Source: Ajuga chamaepitys
Lineage: Eukaryota; Streptophyta; Magnoliopsida; Lamiales; Lamiaceae
Direction: 5' to 3'
Assembly (NCBI GenBank): GCA_958295605.1
Contig: OY282500.1
Coordinates: 26,295,846 to 26,359,845 of the forward strand
DNA length: 64,000 bases
This document shows, piece by piece, positions 39,295-52,624 of this stretch. The notes beneath the pieces are model-generated. The model was given only the letters and a program-made list of their open reading frames with translations. It was not told the DNA's origin and did not search any database. A program made the position numbers and the translations under genes. Each line of letters starts with the position of its first letter. Within the stretch, counting starts at the first letter, position 1.

Positions 39295-39914
39295 CTTGTT
39301 GATCCGAGAAGCCAAATTAGGTCAAATGGAGGACTTGTTGATCCGAGAAGTCAAGTAGGGTCAAAGACAAGCCTTAATGATTCGAGAAGTCGAATCGCGT
39401 CAAATAGTTGTTGCTTGTTGATCCGAGAAGCCGTATTGGGTCACATTGTGCGTACTTGGTGACTTGATAAGACCAACGGATCAAGTTATGGATACTTGTT
39501 GATCCGAGAAGCCAAATTCGGCCAAATGGAAGACTTGTTGATCCGAGAAGTCAATTAGGGTCAAAGACAAGCCTTAATGATTCGAGAAGTCGAATCGAAT
39601 CAAATAGTTGTTACTTGTTGATCCGAGAAGCCGTATTGGGTCACATTGTGCGTACTTGGTGACTTGATAAGACCAACGGATCAAGTTATGGATACTTGTT
39701 GATCCGAGAAGCCAAATTAGATCAAATGGAGGACTTGTTGATCCGAGAAGTCAACTAGGGTCAAAGACAAGCCTTAATGATTCGGGAAGTCGAATCGCGT
39801 CAAATAGTTGTTGCTTGTTGATCCGAGAAGCCGTATTGGGTCACATTGTGCGTACTTGGTGACTTGATAAGACCAACGGATCAAGTTATGGATACTTGTT
39901 GATCCGAAAAGCCA

Positions 39915-40114
39915 AATTAGGTCAAATGGAAGACTTGTTGATCCGAGAAGTCAATTAGGGTCAGAGACAAGCCTTAAGGATTCGAAAAGTCGAATCGAGT
40001 CAAATAGTTGTTGCTTGTGGATCCGAGGAGCCGTATTGGGTCACATTATGCGTACTTGGTGACTTGATAAGACCAACGGATCAAGTTACGGATACTTGTT
40101 GATCCGAGAAGCCA
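39915..40114 (+). repeat. Chimeric monomer at the D deletion
   Basis: The front has ordinary AATTAGGTCAAATGGAAG without the extra T, and the rest is typical E (CAGAGAC, GATTCGAAAAG, GTGGATCCGAGGAG). It is preceded by a private GATCCGAAAAGCC at about 39901. This marks the joint of the 201-bp loss. Confidence 0.82.
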
Positions 40115-40514
40115 AATTAGGTCAAATAGAAGACTTGTTGATCCGAGAAGTCAATTAGGGTCAAAGACAAGCCTTAATGATTCGAGAACTCGAATCGAGT
40201 CAAATAGTTGGTGCTTGTTGATCCGAGAAGCCGTATTGGGTCACATTATGCGTACTTGTTGACTTTATAAAGAAAACGGATCAAGTTATGGATACTTGTT
40301 GATCCAAGAAGCCAAATTAGGTCAAATGGAAGACTTGTTGATCCGAGAAGTCAATTAGTGTCAAAGACAAGCCTTAATGATTCGAGAAGTCGAATCGCGT
40401 CAAATAGTTGTTGCTTGTTGATCCGAGAAGCCGTATTGGGTCACATTGTGCGTACTTGGTGACTTGATAAGACCAATGGATGAAGTTATGGATACTTGTT
40501 GATCCGAGAAGCCA

Positions 40515-43500
40515 AATTAGGCCAAATGGAAGACTTGTTGATCCGAGAAGTCAATTAGGGTCAAAGACAAGCCTTAATGATTCGAGAAGTCGAATCATGT
40601 CAAATATTTGTTGCTTGTTGATCCGAGAAGCCGTATTGGGTCACATTGTGCGTACTTGGTGACTTGATAAGACCAACGGATCAAGTTATGGATACTTGTT
40701 GATCCGAGAAGCCAAATTAGGTCAAATGGAGGACTTGTTCATCCGAGAAGTCAACTAGGGTCAAAGACAAGCCTTAATGATTCGAGAAGTCGAATCGCGT
40801 CAAATAGTTGTTGCTTGTTGATCCGAGAAGCCGTATTGGGTCACATTGTGCGTACTTGGTGACTTGATAAGACCAACGGATCAAGTTATGGATACTTGTT
40901 GATCCGAGAAGCCAAATTAGGTCAAATGCAAGTCTTGTTGATCCGAGAAGTCAATTAGGGTCAAAGACAAGCCTTAATGATTCGAGAAGTCGAATCGAGT
41001 CAAATAGTTTTTGCTTGTTGATCCGAGAAGCCGTATTGGGTCACATTGTGCGTACTTGGTGACTTGATAAAGAAAATGGATCAAGTTAGGGATAATTGTT
41101 TATCCGAGAAGCCAATTTTTTGTCAAATGGAAGACTTGTTGATCCGAGAAGTCAATTAGGGTCAGAGACAAGCCTTAAGGATTCAAAAAGTCGAATCGAG
41201 TCAAATAGTTGTTGCTTGTGGATCCGAGAAGCCATATTGGGTCACATTATGCGTACTTGGTGACTTGATAAGACCAACGGATCAAGTTACGGATACTTGT
41301 TGATCCGAGAACCCAAATTAGGTCAAATAGAAGACTTGTTGATCCGAGAAGTCAATTAGGGTCAAAGACAAGCCTTAAGGATTCGAGAACTCGAATCGAG
41401 TCAAATAGTTGGTGCTTGTTGATACGAGAAGCCGTATTGGGTCACATTATGCGTACTTGGTGACTTGATAAAGAAAACGGATCAAGTTATGGATACTTGT
41501 TGATCCAAGAAGCCAAATTAGGTCAAATGAAAGACTTGTTGATCCGAGAAGTCAATTAGTGTCAAAGACAAGCCTTAATGATTCGAGAAGTCGAATCGAG
41601 TCAAATAGTTGTTGCTTGTTGATCCGATAAGCCGTATTGGGTCACATTGTGCGTACTTGGTGACTTTATAAGACCAACGGATCAAGTTATGGATACTTGT
41701 TGATCCAAGAAGCCAAATTAGGTCAAATGGAGGACTTGTTGATCCGAGAAGTCAACTAGGGTCAAAGACAAGCCTTAATGATTCGAGAAGTCGAATCGCG
41801 TCAAATAGTTGTTGCTTGTTGATCCGAGAAGCCGTATTGGGTCACATTGTGCGTACTTGGTGACTTGATAAGACCAACGGATCAAGTTATGGATACTTGT
41901 TGATCCGAGAAGCCAAATTAGGCCAAATGGAAGACTTGTTGATCCGAGAAGTCAATTAGGGTCAAAGACAAGCCTTAATGATTCGCGAAGTCGAATCGAG
42001 TCAAATAGTTGTTGCTTGTTGATCCGAGAAGCCGTATTGGGTCACATTGTGCGTACTTGGTGACTTGATAAGACCAACGGATCAAGTTATGGATACTTGT
42101 TGAGCCGAGAAGCCAAATTAGGCCAAGTGGAAGACTTGTTGATCCGAGATGTTAATTAGGGTCAAAGACAAGCCTTAATGATTCGAGAAGTCGAATCGAG
42201 TCAAATAGTTGTTGCTTGTTGATCCTAGAAGCCGTATTGGGTCACATTGTGCGTACTTGGTGACTTGATAAGACCAACGGATCAAGTTATGGATACTTGT
42301 TGAGCCGAGAAGCCAAATTAGGCCAAGTGGAAGACTTGTTGATCCGAGATGTTAATTAGGGTCAAAGACAAGCCTTAATGATTCGAGAAGTCGAATCGAG
42401 TCAAATAGTTGTTGCTTGTTGATCCGAGAAGCCGTATTGGGTCACATTGTGCGTACTTGGTGACTTGATAAGACCAACGGATCAAGTTATGGATACTTGT
42501 TGATCCGAGAAGCCAAATTAGATCAAATGGAGGACTTGTTGATCCGAGAAGTCAACTAGGGTCAAAGACAAGCCTTAATGATTCGGGAAGTCGAATCGCG
42601 TCAAATAGTTGTTGCTTGTTGATCCGAGAAGCCGTATTGGGTCACATTGTGCGTACTTGGTGACTTGATAAGACCAACGGATCAAGTTATGGATACTTGT
42701 TGATCCGAGAAGCCAAATTAGGTCAAATGCAAGTCTTGTTGATGCGAGAAGTCAATTAGGGTCAAAGACAAGCCTTAATGATTCGAGAAGTCGAATCGAG
42801 TCAAATAGATTTTGCTTGTTGATCCGAGAAGCCGTATTGGGTCACATTGTGCGTACTTGGTGACTTGATAAAGAAAATGGATCAAGTTAGGGATACTTGT
42901 TTATCCGAGAAGCCTAATTTTTGTCAAATGGAAGACTTGTTGATCCGAGAAGTCAATTAGGGTCAGAGACAAGCCTTAAGGATTCGAAAAGTCGAATCGA
43001 GTCAAATAGTTGTTGCTTGTGGATCCGAGGAGCCGTATTGGGTCACATTATGCGTACTTGGTGACTTGATAAGACCAACGGATCAAGTTACGGATACTTG
43101 TTGATCCGAGAAGCCAAATTTGGTCAAATAGAAGACTTGTTGATCCGAGAAGTCAATTAGGGTCAAAGACAAGCCTTAATGATTCGAGAACTCGAATCGA
43201 GTCAAATAGTTGGTGCTTGTTGATCCGAGAAGCCGTATTGGGTCACATTATGCGTACTTGTTGACTTTATAAAGAAAACGGATCAAGTTATGGATACTTG
43301 TTGATCCAAGAAGCCAAATTAGGTCAAATGGAAGACTTGTTGATCCGAGAAGTCAATTAGTGTCAAAGACAAGCCTTAATGATTCGAGAAGTCGAATCGC
43401 GTCAAATAGTTGTTGCTTGTTGATCCGAGAAGCCGTATTGGGTCACATTGTGCGTACTTGGTGACTTGATAAGACCAATGGATGAAGTTATGGATACTTG

Positions 43501-43516
43501 TTGATCCGAGAAGCCA
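40515..43516 (+). repeat. 15-monomer HOR unit, second copy (3002 bp)
   Basis: Same monomer order and length as 28224-31225. Private changes include GATACGAG near 41422, AATGAAAGAC near 41526, AGATTTTGC near 42808 and AATTTGGTC near 43119. Confidence 0.87.
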
Positions 43517-46500
43517 AATTAGGCCAAATGGAAGACTTGTTGATCCGAGAAGTCAATTAGGGTCAAAGACAAGCCTTAATGATTCGAGAAGTCGAATCAT
43601 GTCAAATATTTGTTGCTTGTTGATCCGAGAAGCCGTATTGGGTCACATTGTGCGTACTTGGTGACTTGATAAGACCAACGGATCAAGTTATGGATACTTG
43701 TTGATCCGAGAAGCCAAATTAGGTCAAATGGAGGACTTGTTCATCCGAGAAGTCAACTAGGGTCAAAGACAAGCCTTAATGATTCGAGAAGTCGAATCGC
43801 GTCAAATAGTTGTTGCTTGTTGATCCGAGAAGCCGTATTGGGTCACATTGTGCGTACTTGGTGACTTGATAAGACCAACGGATCAAGTTATGGATACTTG
43901 TTGATCCGAGAAGCCAAATTAGGTCAAATGCAAGTCTTGTTGATCCGAGAAGTCAATTAGGGTCAAAGACAAGCCTTAATGATTCGAGAAGTCGAATCGA
44001 GTCAAATAGTTTTTGCTTGTTGATCCCAGAAGCCGTATTGGGTCACATTGTGCGTACTTGGTGACTTGATAAAGAAAATGGATCAAGTTAGGGATAATTG
44101 TTTATCCGAGAAGCCAATTTTTTATCAAATGGAAGACTTGTTGATCCGAGAAGTCAATTAGGGTCAGAGACAAGCCTTAAGGATTCAAAAAGTCGAATCG
44201 AGTCAAATAGTTGTTGCTTGTGGATCCGAGAAGCCATATTGGGTCACATTATGCGTACTTGGTGACTTGATAAGACCAACGGATCAAGTTACGGATACTT
44301 GTTGATCCGAGAAGTCAATTAGTGTCAAAGACAAGCCTTAATGATTCGAGAAGTCGAATCGAGGCAAATAGTTGTTGCTTGTTGATCCGATAAGCCGTAT
44401 TGGGTCACATTGTGCGTACTTGGTGACTTGATAAGACCAACGGATCAAGTTATGGATACTTGTTGATCCGAGAAGCCAAATTAGGTCAAATGGAGGACTT
44501 GTTGATCCGAGAAGTCAAGTAGGGTCAAAGACAAGCCTTAATGATTCGAGAAGTCGAATCGCGTCAAATAGTTGTTGCTTGTTGATCCGAGAAGCCGTAT
44601 TGGGTCACATTGTGCGTACTTGGTGACTTGATAAGACCAACGGATCAAGTTATGGATACTTGTTGATCCGAGAAGCCAAATTCGGCCAAATGGAAGACTT
44701 GTTGATCCGAGAAGTCAATTAGGGTCAAAGACAAGCCTTAATGATTCGAGAAGTCGAATCGAATCAAATAGTTGTTACTTGTTGATCCGAGAAGCCGTAT
44801 TGGGTCACATTGTGCGTACTTGGTGACTTGATAAGACCAACGGATCAAGTTATGGATACTTGTTGATCCGAGAAGCCAAATTAGATCAAATGGAGGACTT
44901 GTTGATCCGAGAAGTCAACTAGGGTCAAAGACAAGCCTTAATGATTCGGGAAGTCGAATCGCGTCAAATAGTTGTTGCTTGTTGATCCGAGAAGCCGTAT
45001 TGGGTCACATTGTGCGTACTTGGTGACTTGATAAGACCAACGGATCAAGTTATGGATACTTGTTGATCCGAGAAGCCAAATTAGGTCAAATGCAAGTCTT
45101 GTTGATGCGAGACGTCAATTAGGGTCAAAGACAAGCCTTAATGATTCGAGAAGTCGAATCGAGTCAAATAGTTTTTGCTTGTTGATCCGAGAAGCCGTAT
45201 TGGGTCACATTGTGCGTACTTGGTGACTTGATAAGACCAACGGATCAAGTTATGGATACTTGTTGATCCGAGAAGCCAAATTAGGTCAAATGGAGGACTT
45301 GTTCATCCGAGAAGTCAACTAGGGTCAAAGACAAGCCTTAATGATTCGAGAAGTCGAATCGCGTCAAATAGTTGTTGCTTGTTGATCCGAGAAGCCGTAT
45401 TGGGTCACATTGTGCGTACTTGGTGACTTGATAAGACCAACGGATCAAGTTATGGATACTTGTTGATCCGAGAAGCCAAATTAGGTCAAATGCAAGTCTT
45501 GTTGATCCGAGAAGTCAATTAGGGTCAAAGACAAGCCTTAATGATTCGAGAAGTCGAATCGAGTCAAATAGTTTTTGCTTGTTGATCCGAGAAGCCGTAT
45601 TGGGTCACATTGTGCGTACTTGGTGACTTGATAAAGAAAATGGATCAAGTTAGGGATAATTGTTTATCCGAGAAGCCAATTTTTTGTCAAATGGAAGACT
45701 TGTTGATCCGAGAAGTCAATTAGGGTCAGAGACAAGCCTTAAGGATTCAAAAAGTCGAATCGAGTCAAATAGTTGTTGCTTGTGGATCCGAGAAGCCATA
45801 TTGGGTCACATTATGCGTACTTGGTGACTTGATAAGACCAACGGATCAAGTTACGGATACTTGTTGATCCGAGAACCCAAATTAGGTCAAATAGAAGACT
45901 TGTTGATCCGAGAAGTCAATTAGGGTCAAAGACAAGCCTTAAGGATTCGAGAACTCGAATCGAGTCAAATAGTTGGTGCTTGTTGATCCGAGAAGCCGTA
46001 TTGGGTCACATTATGCGTACTTGGTGACTTGATAAAGAAAACGGATCAAGTTATGGATACTTGTTGATCCAAGAAGCCAAATTAGGTCAAATGGAAGACT
46101 TGTTGATCCGAGAAGTCAATTAGTGTCAAAGACAAGCCTTAATGATTCGAGAAGTCGAATCGAGTCAAATAGTTGTTGCTTGTTGATCCGATAAGCCGTA
46201 TTGGGTCACATTGTGCGTACTTGGTGACTTTATAAGACCAACGGATCAAGTTATGGATACTTGTTGATCCAAGAAGCCAAATTAGGTCAAATGGAGGACT
46301 TGTTGATCCGAGAAGTCAACTAGGGTCAAAGACAAGCCTTAATGATTCGAGAAGTCGAATCGCGTCAAATAGTTGTTGCTTGTTGATCCGAGAAGCCGTA
46401 TTGGGTCACATTGTGCGTACTTGGTGACTTGATAAGACCAACGGATCAAGTTATGGATACTTGTTGATCCGAGAAGCCAAATTAGGCCAAATGGAAGACT

Positions 46501-48080
46501 TGTTGATCCGAGAAGTCAATTAGGGTCAAAGACAAGCCTTAATGATTCGCGAAGTCGAATCGAGTCAAATAGTTGTTGCTTGTTGATCCGAGAAGCCGTA
46601 TTGGGTCACATTGTGCGTACTTGGTGACTTGATAAGACCAACGGATCAAGTTATGGATACTTGTTGAGCCGAGAAGCCAAATTAGGCCAAGTGGAAGACT
46701 TGTTGATCCGAGATGTTAATTAGGGTCAAAGACAAGCCTTAATGATTCGAGAAGTCGAATCGAGTCAAATAGTTGTTGCTTGTTGATCCTAGAAGCCGTA
46801 TTGGGTCACATTGTGCGTACTTGGTGACTTGATAAGACCAACGGATCAAGTTATGGATACTTGTTGAGCCGAGAAGCCAAATTAGGCCAAGTGGAAGACT
46901 TGTTGATCCGAGATGTTAATTAGGGTCAAAGACAAGCCTTAATGATTCGAGAAGTCGAATCGAGTCAAATAGTTGTTGCTTGTTGATCCGAGAAGCCGTA
47001 TTGGGTCACATTGTGCGTACTTGGTGACTTGATAAGACCAACGGATCAAGTTATGGATACTTGTTGATCCGAGAAGCCAAATTAGATCAAATGGAGGACT
47101 TGTTGATCCGAGAAGTCAACTAGGGTCAAAGACAAGCCTTAATGATTTGGGAAGTCGAATCGCGTCAAATAGTTGTTGCTTGTTGATCCGAGAAGCCGTA
47201 TTGGGTCACATTGTGCGTACTTGGTGACTTGATAAGACCAACGGATCAAGTTATGGATACTTGTTGATCCGAGAAGCCAAATTAGGTCAAATGCAAGTCT
47301 TGTTGATGCGAGAAGTCAATTAGGGTCAAAGACAAGCCTTAATGATTCGAGAAGTCGAATCGAGTCAAATAGTTTTTGCTTGTTGATCCGAGAAGCCGTA
47401 TTGGGTCACATTGTGCGTACTTGGTGACTTGATAAAGAAAATGGATCAAGTTAGGGATACTTGTTTATCCGAGAAGCCTAATTTTTGTCAAATGGAAGAC
47501 TTGTTGATCCGAGAAGTCAATTAGGGTCAGAGACAAGCCTTAAGGATTCGAAAAGTCGAATCGAGTCAAATAGTTGTTGCTTGTGGATCCGAGGAGCCGT
47601 ATTGGGTCACATTATGCGTACTTGGTGACTTGATAAGACCAACGGATCAAGTTACGGATACTTGTTGATCCGAGAAGCCAAATTAGGTCAAATAGAAGAC
47701 TTGTTGATCCGAGAAGTCAATTAGGGTCAAAGACAAGCCTTAATGATTCGAGAACTCGAATCGAGTCAAATAGTTGGTGCTTGTTGATCCGAGAAGCCGT
47801 ATTGGGTCACATTATGCGTACTTGTTGACTTTATAAAGAAAACGGATCAAGTTATGGATACTTGTTGATCCAAGAAGCCAAATTAGGTCAAATGGAAGAC
47901 TTGTTGATCCGAGAAGTCAATTAGTGTCAAAGACAAGCCTTAATGATTCGAGAAGTCGAATCGCGTCAAATAGTTGTTGCTTGTTGATCCGAGAAGCCGT
48001 ATTGGGTCACATTGTGCGTACTTGGTGACTTGATAAGACCAATGGATGAAGTTATGGATACTTGTTGATCCGAGAAGCCA
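43517..48080 (+). repeat. 23-monomer composite HOR unit (4564 bp)
   Basis: Starts as a 12-mer (H-I-D'-E'-truncated G-A-B-C-D), returns to I-D'-E' at 45279, then runs P-Q-A-S-J-K-C-D-E-F-G. Private changes are GATCCCAG (44022), TTTTTTATC (44118), GAGGCAAAT (44362) and GAGACGTC (45109). Confidence 0.83.
44298..44458 (+). repeat. 161-bp truncated monomer, ninth
   Basis: Carries a private GAGGCAAAT where others have GAGTCAAAT. Confidence 0.92.
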
Positions 48081-48480
48081 AATTAGGCCAAATGGAAGAC
48101 TTGTTGATCCGAGAAGTCAATTAGGGTCAAAGACAAGCCTTAATGATTCGAGAAGTCGAATCATGTCAAATATTTGTTGCTTGTTGATCCGAGAAGCCGT
48201 ATTGGGTCACATTGTGCGTACTTGGTGACTTGATAAGACCAACGGATCAAGTTATGGATACTTGTTGATCCGAGAAGCCAAATTAGGTCAAATGGAGGAC
48301 TTGTTCATCCGAGAAGTCAACTAGGGTCAAAGACAAGCCTTAATGATTCGAGAAGTCGAATCGCGTCAAATAGTTGTTGCTTGTTGATCCGAGAAGCCGT
48401 ATTGGGTCACATTGTGCGTACTTGGTGACTTGATAAGACCAACGGATCAAGTTATGGATACTTGTTGATCCGAGAAGCCA
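44879..48480 (+). repeat. 3602-bp tandem duplication, left copy (18 monomers)
   Basis: Begins at a C monomer and runs C-D-I-D'-E'-P-Q-A-S-J-K-C-D-E-F-G-H-I. It carries two rare bases: GAGACGTC in D (about 45109) and GATTTGGG in the second C (about 47144). Both recur 3602 bp downstream and I see them nowhere else in the array. Confidence 0.9.
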
Positions 48481-51400
48481 AATTAGATCAAATGGAGGAC
48501 TTGTTGATCCGAGAAGTCAACTAGGGTCAAAGACAAGCCTTAATGATTCGGGAAGTCGAATCGCGTCAAATAGTTGTTGCTTGTTGATCCGAGAAGCCGT
48601 ATTGGGTCACATTGTGCGTACTTGGTGACTTGATAAGACCAACGGATCAAGTTATGGATACTTGTTGATCCGAGAAGCCAAATTAGGTCAAATGCAAGTC
48701 TTGTTGATGCGAGACGTCAATTAGGGTCAAAGACAAGCCTTAATGATTCGAGAAGTCGAATCGAGTCAAATAGTTTTTGCTTGTTGATCCGAGAAGCCGT
48801 ATTGGGTCACATTGTGCGTACTTGGTGACTTGATAAGACCAACGGATCAAGTTATGGATACTTGTTGATCCGAGAAGCCAAATTAGGTCAAATGGAGGAC
48901 TTGTTCATCCGAGAAGTCAACTAGGGTCAAAGACAAGCCTTAATGATTCGAGAAGTCGAATCGCGTCAAATAGTTGTTGCTTGTTGATCCGAGAAGCCGT
49001 ATTGGGTCACATTGTGCGTACTTGGTGACTTGATAAGACCAACGGATCAAGTTATGGATACTTGTTGATCCGAGAAGCCAAATTAGGTCAAATGCAAGTC
49101 TTGTTGATCCGAGAAGTCAATTAGGGTCAAAGACAAGCCTTAATGATTCGAGAAGTCGAATCGAGTCAAATAGTTTTTGCTTGTTGATCCGAGAAGCCGT
49201 ATTGGGTCACATTGTGCGTACTTGGTGACTTGATAAAGAAAATGGATCAAGTTAGGGATAATTGTTTATCCGAGAAGCCAATTTTTTGTCAAATGGAAGA
49301 CTTGTTGATCCGAGAAGTCAATTAGGGTCAGAGACAAGCCTTAAGGATTCAAAAAGTCGAATCGAGTCAAATAGTTGTTGCTTGTGGATCCGAGAAGCCA
49401 TATTGGGTCACATTATGCGTACTTGGTGACTTGATAAGACCAACGGATCAAGTTACGGATACTTGTTGATCCGAGAACCCAAATTAGGTCAAATAGAAGA
49501 CTTGTTGATCCGAGAAGTCAATTAGGGTCAAAGACAAGCCTTAAGGATTCGAGAACTCGAATCGAGTCAAATAGTTGGTGCTTGTTGATCCGAGAAGCCG
49601 TATTGGGTCACATTATGCGTACTTGGTGACTTGATAAAGAAAACGGATCAAGTTATGGATACTTGTTGATCCAAGAAGCCAAATTAGGTCAAATGGAAGA
49701 CTTGTTGATCCGAGAAGTCAATTAGTGTCAAAGACAAGCCTTAATGATTCGAGAAGTCGAATCGAGTCAAATAGTTGTTGCTTGTTGATCCGATAAGCCG
49801 TATTGGGTCACATTGTGCGTACTTGGTGACTTTATAAGACCAACGGATCAAGTTATGGATACTTGTTGATCCAAGAAGCCAAATTAGGTCAAATGGAGGA
49901 CTTGTTGATCCGAGAAGTCAACTAGGGTCAAAGACAAGCCTTAATGATTCGAGAAGTCGAATCGCGTCAAATAGTTGTTGCTTGTTGATCCGAGAAGCCG
50001 TATTGGGTCACATTGTGCGTACTTGGTGACTTGATAAGACCAACGGATCAAGTTATGGATACTTGTTGATCCGAGAAGCCAAATTAGGCCAAATGGAAGA
50101 CTTGTTGATCCGAGAAGTCAATTAGGGTCAAAGACAAGCCTTAATGATTCGCGAAGTCGAATCGAGTCAAATAGTTGTTGCTTGTTGATCCGAGAAGCCG
50201 TATTGGGTCACATTGTGCGTACTTGGTGACTTGATAAGACCAACGGATCAAGTTATGGATACTTGTTGAGCCGAGAAGCCAAATTAGGCCAAGTGGAAGA
50301 CTTGTTGATCCGAGATGTTAATTAGGGTCAAAGACAAGCCTTAATGATTCGAGAAGTCGAATCGAGTCAAATAGTTGTTGCTTGTTGATCCTAGAAGCCG
50401 TATTGGGTCACATTGTGCGTACTTGGTGACTTGATAAGACCAACGGATCAAGTTATGGATACTTGTTGAGCCGAGAAGCCAAATTAGGCCAAGTGGAAGA
50501 CTTGTTGATCCGAGATGTTAATTAGGGTCAAAGACAAGCCTTAATGATTCGAGAAGTCGAATCGAGTCAAATAGTTGTTGCTTGTTGATCCGAGAAGCCG
50601 TATTGGGTCACATTGTGCGTACTTGGTGACTTGATAAGACCAACGGATCAAGTTATGGATACTTGTTGATCCGAGAAGCCAAATTAGATCAAATGGAGGA
50701 CTTGTTGATCCGAGAAGTCAACTAGGGTCAAAGACAAGCCTTAATGATTTGGGAAGTCGAATCGCGTCAAATAGTTGTTGCTTGTTGATCCGAGAAGCCG
50801 TATTGGGTCACATTGTGCGTACTTGGTGACTTGATAAGACCAACGGATCAAGTTATGGATACTTGTTGATCCGAGAAGCCAAATTAGGTCAAATGCAAGT
50901 CTTGTTGATGCGAGAAGTCAATTAGGGTCAAAGACAAGCCTTAATGATTCGAGAAGTCGAATCGAGTCAAATAGTTTTTGCTTGTTGATCCGAGAAGCCG
51001 TATTGGGTCACATTGTGCGTACTTGGTGACTTGATAAAGAAAATGGATCAAGTTAGGGATACTTGTTTATCCGAGAAGCCTAATTTTTGTCAAATGGAAG
51101 ACTTGTTGATCCGAGAAGTCAATTAGGGTCAGAGACAAGCCTTAAGGATTCGAAAAGTCGAATCGAGTCAAATAGTTGTTGCTTGTGGATCCGAGGAGCC
51201 GTATTGGGTCACATTATGCGTACTTGGTGACTTGATAAGACCAACGGATCAAGTTACGGATACTTGTTGATCCGAGAAGCCAAATTAGGTCAAATAGAAG
51301 ACTTGTTGATCCGAGAAGTCAATTAGGGTCAAAGACAAGCCTTAATGATTCGAGAACTCGAATCGAGTCAAATAGTTGGTGCTTGTTGATCCGAGAAGCC

Positions 51401-51682
51401 GTATTGGGTCACATTATGCGTACTTGTTGACTTTATAAAGAAAACGGATCAAGTTATGGATACTTGTTGATCCAAGAAGCCAAATTAGGTCAAATGGAAG
51501 ACTTGTTGATCCGAGAAGTCAATTAGTGTCAAAGACAAGCCTTAATGATTCGAGAAGTCGAATCGCGTCAAATAGTTGTTGCTTGTTGATCCGAGAAGCC
51601 GTATTGGGTCACATTGTGCGTACTTGGTGACTTGATAAGACCAATGGATGAAGTTATGGATACTTGTTGATCCGAGAAGCCA
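48081..51682 (+). repeat. 18-monomer interval between H anchors (3602 bp)
   Basis: H-to-H spacing produced by the 3602-bp tandem duplication, so this interval equals the duplication unit in another phase. Confidence 0.85.
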
Positions 51683-52082
51683 AATTAGGCCAAATGGAAG
51701 ACTTGTTGATCCGAGAAGTCAATTAGGGTCAAAGACAAGCCTTAATGATTCGAGAAGTCGAATCATGTCAAATATTTGTTGCTTGTTGATCCGAGAAGCC
51801 GTATTGGGTCACATTGTGCGTACTTGGTGACTTGATAAGACCAACGGATCAAGTTATGGATACTTGTTGATCCGAGAAGCCAAATTAGGTCAAATGGAGG
51901 ACTTGTTCATCCGAGAAGTCAACTAGGGTCAAAGACAAGCCTTAATGATTCGAGAAGTCGAATCGCGTCAAATAGTTGTTGCTTGTTGATCCGAGAAGCC
52001 GTATTGGGTCACATTGTGCGTACTTGGTGACTTGATAAGACCAACGGATCAAGTTATGGATACTTGTTGATCCGAGAAGCCA
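48481..52082 (+). repeat. 3602-bp tandem duplication, right copy (18 monomers)
   Basis: Directly abuts the left copy and repeats the same 18 variants, including GAGACGTC near 48711 and GATTTGGG near 50746. The joint I-to-C at 48481 is not found in the simpler HOR units, as expected for a duplication breakpoint. Confidence 0.9.
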
Positions 52083-52463
52083 AATTAGGTCAAATGCAAG
52101 TCTTGTTGATCCGAGAAGTCAATTAGGGTCAAAGACAAGCCTTAATGATTCGAGAAGTCGAATCGAGTCAAATAGTTTTTGCTTGTTGATCCGAGAAGCC
52201 GTATTGGGTCACATTGTGCGTACTTGGTGACTTGATAAAGAAAATGGATCAAGTTAGGGATAATTGTTTATCCGAGAAGCCAATTTTTTGTCAAATGGAA
52301 GACTTGTTGATCCGAGAAGTCAATTAGGGTCAGAGACAAGCCTTAAGGATTCAAAAAGTCGAATCGAGTCAAATAGTTGTTGCTTGTGGATCCGAGAAGC
52401 CATATTGGGTCACATTATGCGTACTTGGTGACTTGATAAGACCAACGGATCAAGTTACGGATA

Positions 52464-52624
52464 CTTGTTGATCCGAGAAGTCAATTAGTGTCAAAGACAA
52501 GCCTTAATGATTCGAGAAGTCGAATCGAGTCAAATAGTTGTTGCTTGTTGATCCGATAAGCCGTATTGGGTCACATTGTGCGTACTTGGTGACTTGATAA
52601 GACCAACGGATCAAGTTATGGATA
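52464..52624 (+). repeat. 161-bp truncated monomer, tenth
   Basis: Last copy in the window, in the segment after the final H anchor. Confidence 0.92.

Larger units (their letters stand above)
38353..40514 (+). repeat. 11-monomer HOR unit, 12-mer minus one (2162 bp)
   Basis: A 12-mer unit that lost monomer D, 201 bp shorter than 2363. The missing bases are the D monomer and the extra T normally found in E, consistent with a crossover in the front of a D/E pair. Confidence 0.88.

Noticed and set aside
2768..51830. Repeated 60-codon ATG frames in H monomers and in two kinds of A monomer (2768, 7169, 14573 and so on) as small protein genes.
   Set aside because: They appear only because a G-to-C or C-to-G difference makes GGATGAAG, and they end at the next in-frame stop of the satellite. 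Some copies are broken without any sign of constraint (35155), and the frame moves at each 200-bp step.
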